Source of the DNA: Burkholderiales bacterium
Lineage (GTDB): Bacteria > Pseudomonadota > Gammaproteobacteria > Burkholderiales > Burkholderiaceae_C
Direction of reading: 5' to 3'
Assembly: GCA_005789685.1 (NCBI GenBank)
Contig: SXXD01000115.1
Location: forward strand, 1 to 7,389
Length of the DNA: 7,389 bases
Positions 6,326 to 7,389 of this stretch are shown piece by piece (the stretch's first letter is position 1; the number at the start of each line of letters is the position of its first letter). The position numbers were made by a program, and so were the translations under genes. Under the pieces are notes generated by a model. That model saw nothing but the letters and a program-made list of their open reading frames with translations. It ran no database searches and was not told where the DNA came from.

Positions 6326-7389
6326 ATGGCCAATCAAAAATCCAAAATCATTTACACCCTGACCGACGAGGCTCCCTACCTAGCGACAGCAGCCTTTTTG
6401 CCAATCATTCAGACCTTCACGCAGCCTGCTGACATCGAAATTGAAACCAGCGACATTTCTGTTGCAGGCCGAGTTTTGGGCGAATTTCCAGAATACCTGA
6501 CACCCGAACAAAGGGTCGCAGACAACCTGGCAGATTTGGGCAAGCGCACACTGCTCCCAGAAACCAACATCATCAAATTGCCCAACATCAGCGCTTCTGT
6601 GCACCAGTTGGCTGGCGTGATCAAAGAACTTCAATCTCAAGGATTCAAGGTTCCTGATTACCCTGAAGATCCCAAAACAGATGCTAATAAAGCCATCAGC
6701 GCTAGATACTCCAAATGTTTAGGAAGTGCCGTCAATCCTGTTTTGCGTGAAGGCAACTCAGACCGCCGCGCCCCGCTGGCTGTGAAGAACTTCGCTAGAA
6801 AAAACCCACACAGCATGGGCGAATGGAGCATGGCATCACGCTCGCACGTGGCTCACATGAAACACGGCGACTTTTACCATGGCGAGAAATCCATGACGCT
6901 GGACAAAGCACGCGATGTTCGCATGGAACTCATCACCAAGTCAGGCAAAACGGTGGTCTTGAAAGCCAAGGTCTCTTTGCAGGCTGCCGAAATAGTCGAC
7001 AGCATGTTCATGAGTAAAAAAGCGTTGTGCGAGTTTTACGAAGAGCAGATGGAAGATGCCCGCAAATCTGGCGTGATGTTCTCCTTGCACGTCAAAGCCA
7101 CCATGATGAAAGTGTCACACCCCATCGTGTTTGGACACGCTGTCAGAATCTTCTACAAAGAAGCCTTTGAGAAGCATGGCAAGTTGTTTGATGAGTTGGG
7201 TATCAATGTCAACAACGGCATGGTCGATCTTTATGAAAAGATTGAATCCTTGCCCCATTCTTTGCATGACGAAATCATTCGCGACCTGCACGCTTGCCAC
7301 GAGCACCGCCCCGATTTGGCCATGGTGGATTCCGCCAAAGGCATCACCAACTTGCACGCACCCAACGATGTGATCGTAGACGCCTCCAT
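6326..7389 (+). CDS. icd: NADP-dependent isocitrate dehydrogenase, monomeric type (3' end outside window)
   Basis: The first 354 codons (about half of the usual 740 residues) are visible and open to the right edge. The enzyme oxidises isocitrate to 2-oxoglutarate and CO2 in the TCA cycle with NADPH formation, in the cytosol. The sequence fits the monomeric IDH-II type and not the 45-kDa dimeric type: KIIYTLTDEAP at 7-17, EFPEYLTPEQRV at 53-64, NIIKLPNISASV at 81-92, GSAVNPVLREGNSDRRAP at 133-150 carrying the substrate-binding Ser134, Asn137, Arg141 and Arg147, PHSMGEW at 161-167, LHVKATMMKVSHPIVFGH at 254-271 with Lys257, and a final stretch ending DVIVDAS. Residue roles are assigned by analogy with Azotobacter and Corynebacterium IDH, with numbering shifted by about two. 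The gene is divergent from the oxygenase operon and, as a core metabolic gene, is probably unrelated in function. Confidence 0.95.
   Translation, partial: MANQKSKIIYTLTDEAPYLATAAFLPIIQTFTQPADIEIETSDISVAGRVLGEFPEYLTPEQRVADNLADLGKRTLLPETNIIKLPNISASVHQLAGVIKELQSQGFKVPDYPEDPKTDANKAISARYSKCLGSAVNPVLREGNSDRRAPLAVKNFARKNPHSMGEWSMASRSHVAHMKHGDFYHGEKSMTLDKARDVRMELITKSGKTVVLKAKVSLQAAEIVDSMFMSKKALCEFYEEQMEDARKSGVMFSLHVKATMMKVSHPIVFGHAVRIFYKEAFEKHGKLFDELGINVNNGMVDLYEKIESLPHSLHDEIIRDLHACHEHRPDLAMVDSAKGITNLHAPNDVIVDAS

Overview
The window looks like chromosomal DNA of a betaproteobacterium, most likely order Burkholderiales (Comamonadaceae-type). This is inferred from the moderate GC content, the gene families and their typical protein sequences; no ribosomal or other marker gene is present to prove it. 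Coding density is high. There are seven clear genes plus the 3' end of an eighth, in three blocks: a forward block (1-3994), a reverse block (4023-6075), and a forward gene running off the right edge (6326-7389).

Forward block: the last 76 codons of an unrecognised protein, then an O-acetylhomoserine sulfhydrylase-type PLP enzyme (MetY). An AMP-forming acyl-CoA synthetase overlaps metY by 4 bases (ATGA), and 18 bases later comes an enoyl-CoA hydratase/isomerase-family protein. The tight spacing suggests one transcript. The hydratase-like protein lacks both glutamates used by classical enoyl-CoA hydratase, so its reaction is open.

Reverse block, convergent with the first (28 bases between stop codons): a three-gene operon encoding a ring-hydroxylating Rieske oxygenase, with alpha subunit, beta subunit and Rieske ferredoxin separated by only 2 bases each. 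The protein sequences and the gene order alpha-beta-ferredoxin resemble the salicylate 5-hydroxylase arrangement (nagG-nagH-nagAb). No reductase is encoded in the window, so electrons must come from a reductase elsewhere. The substrate is not proven.

The 250-base divergent intergenic region (6076-6325) separates the oxygenase operon from a monomeric-type NADP-dependent isocitrate dehydrogenase gene, of which the first 354 codons are visible. The spacer carries a perfect 7+1+7 palindrome with T-N11-A character and an 8-bp stem-loop, both candidate regulatory elements. No mobile element, tRNA, rRNA or CRISPR array was seen. I found no clear evidence of a wholly new system. The points most worth following are the orphan oxygenase without a reductase, the catalytic-residue-deficient crotonase in its metY/acyl-CoA ligase operon, and the divergent control region.
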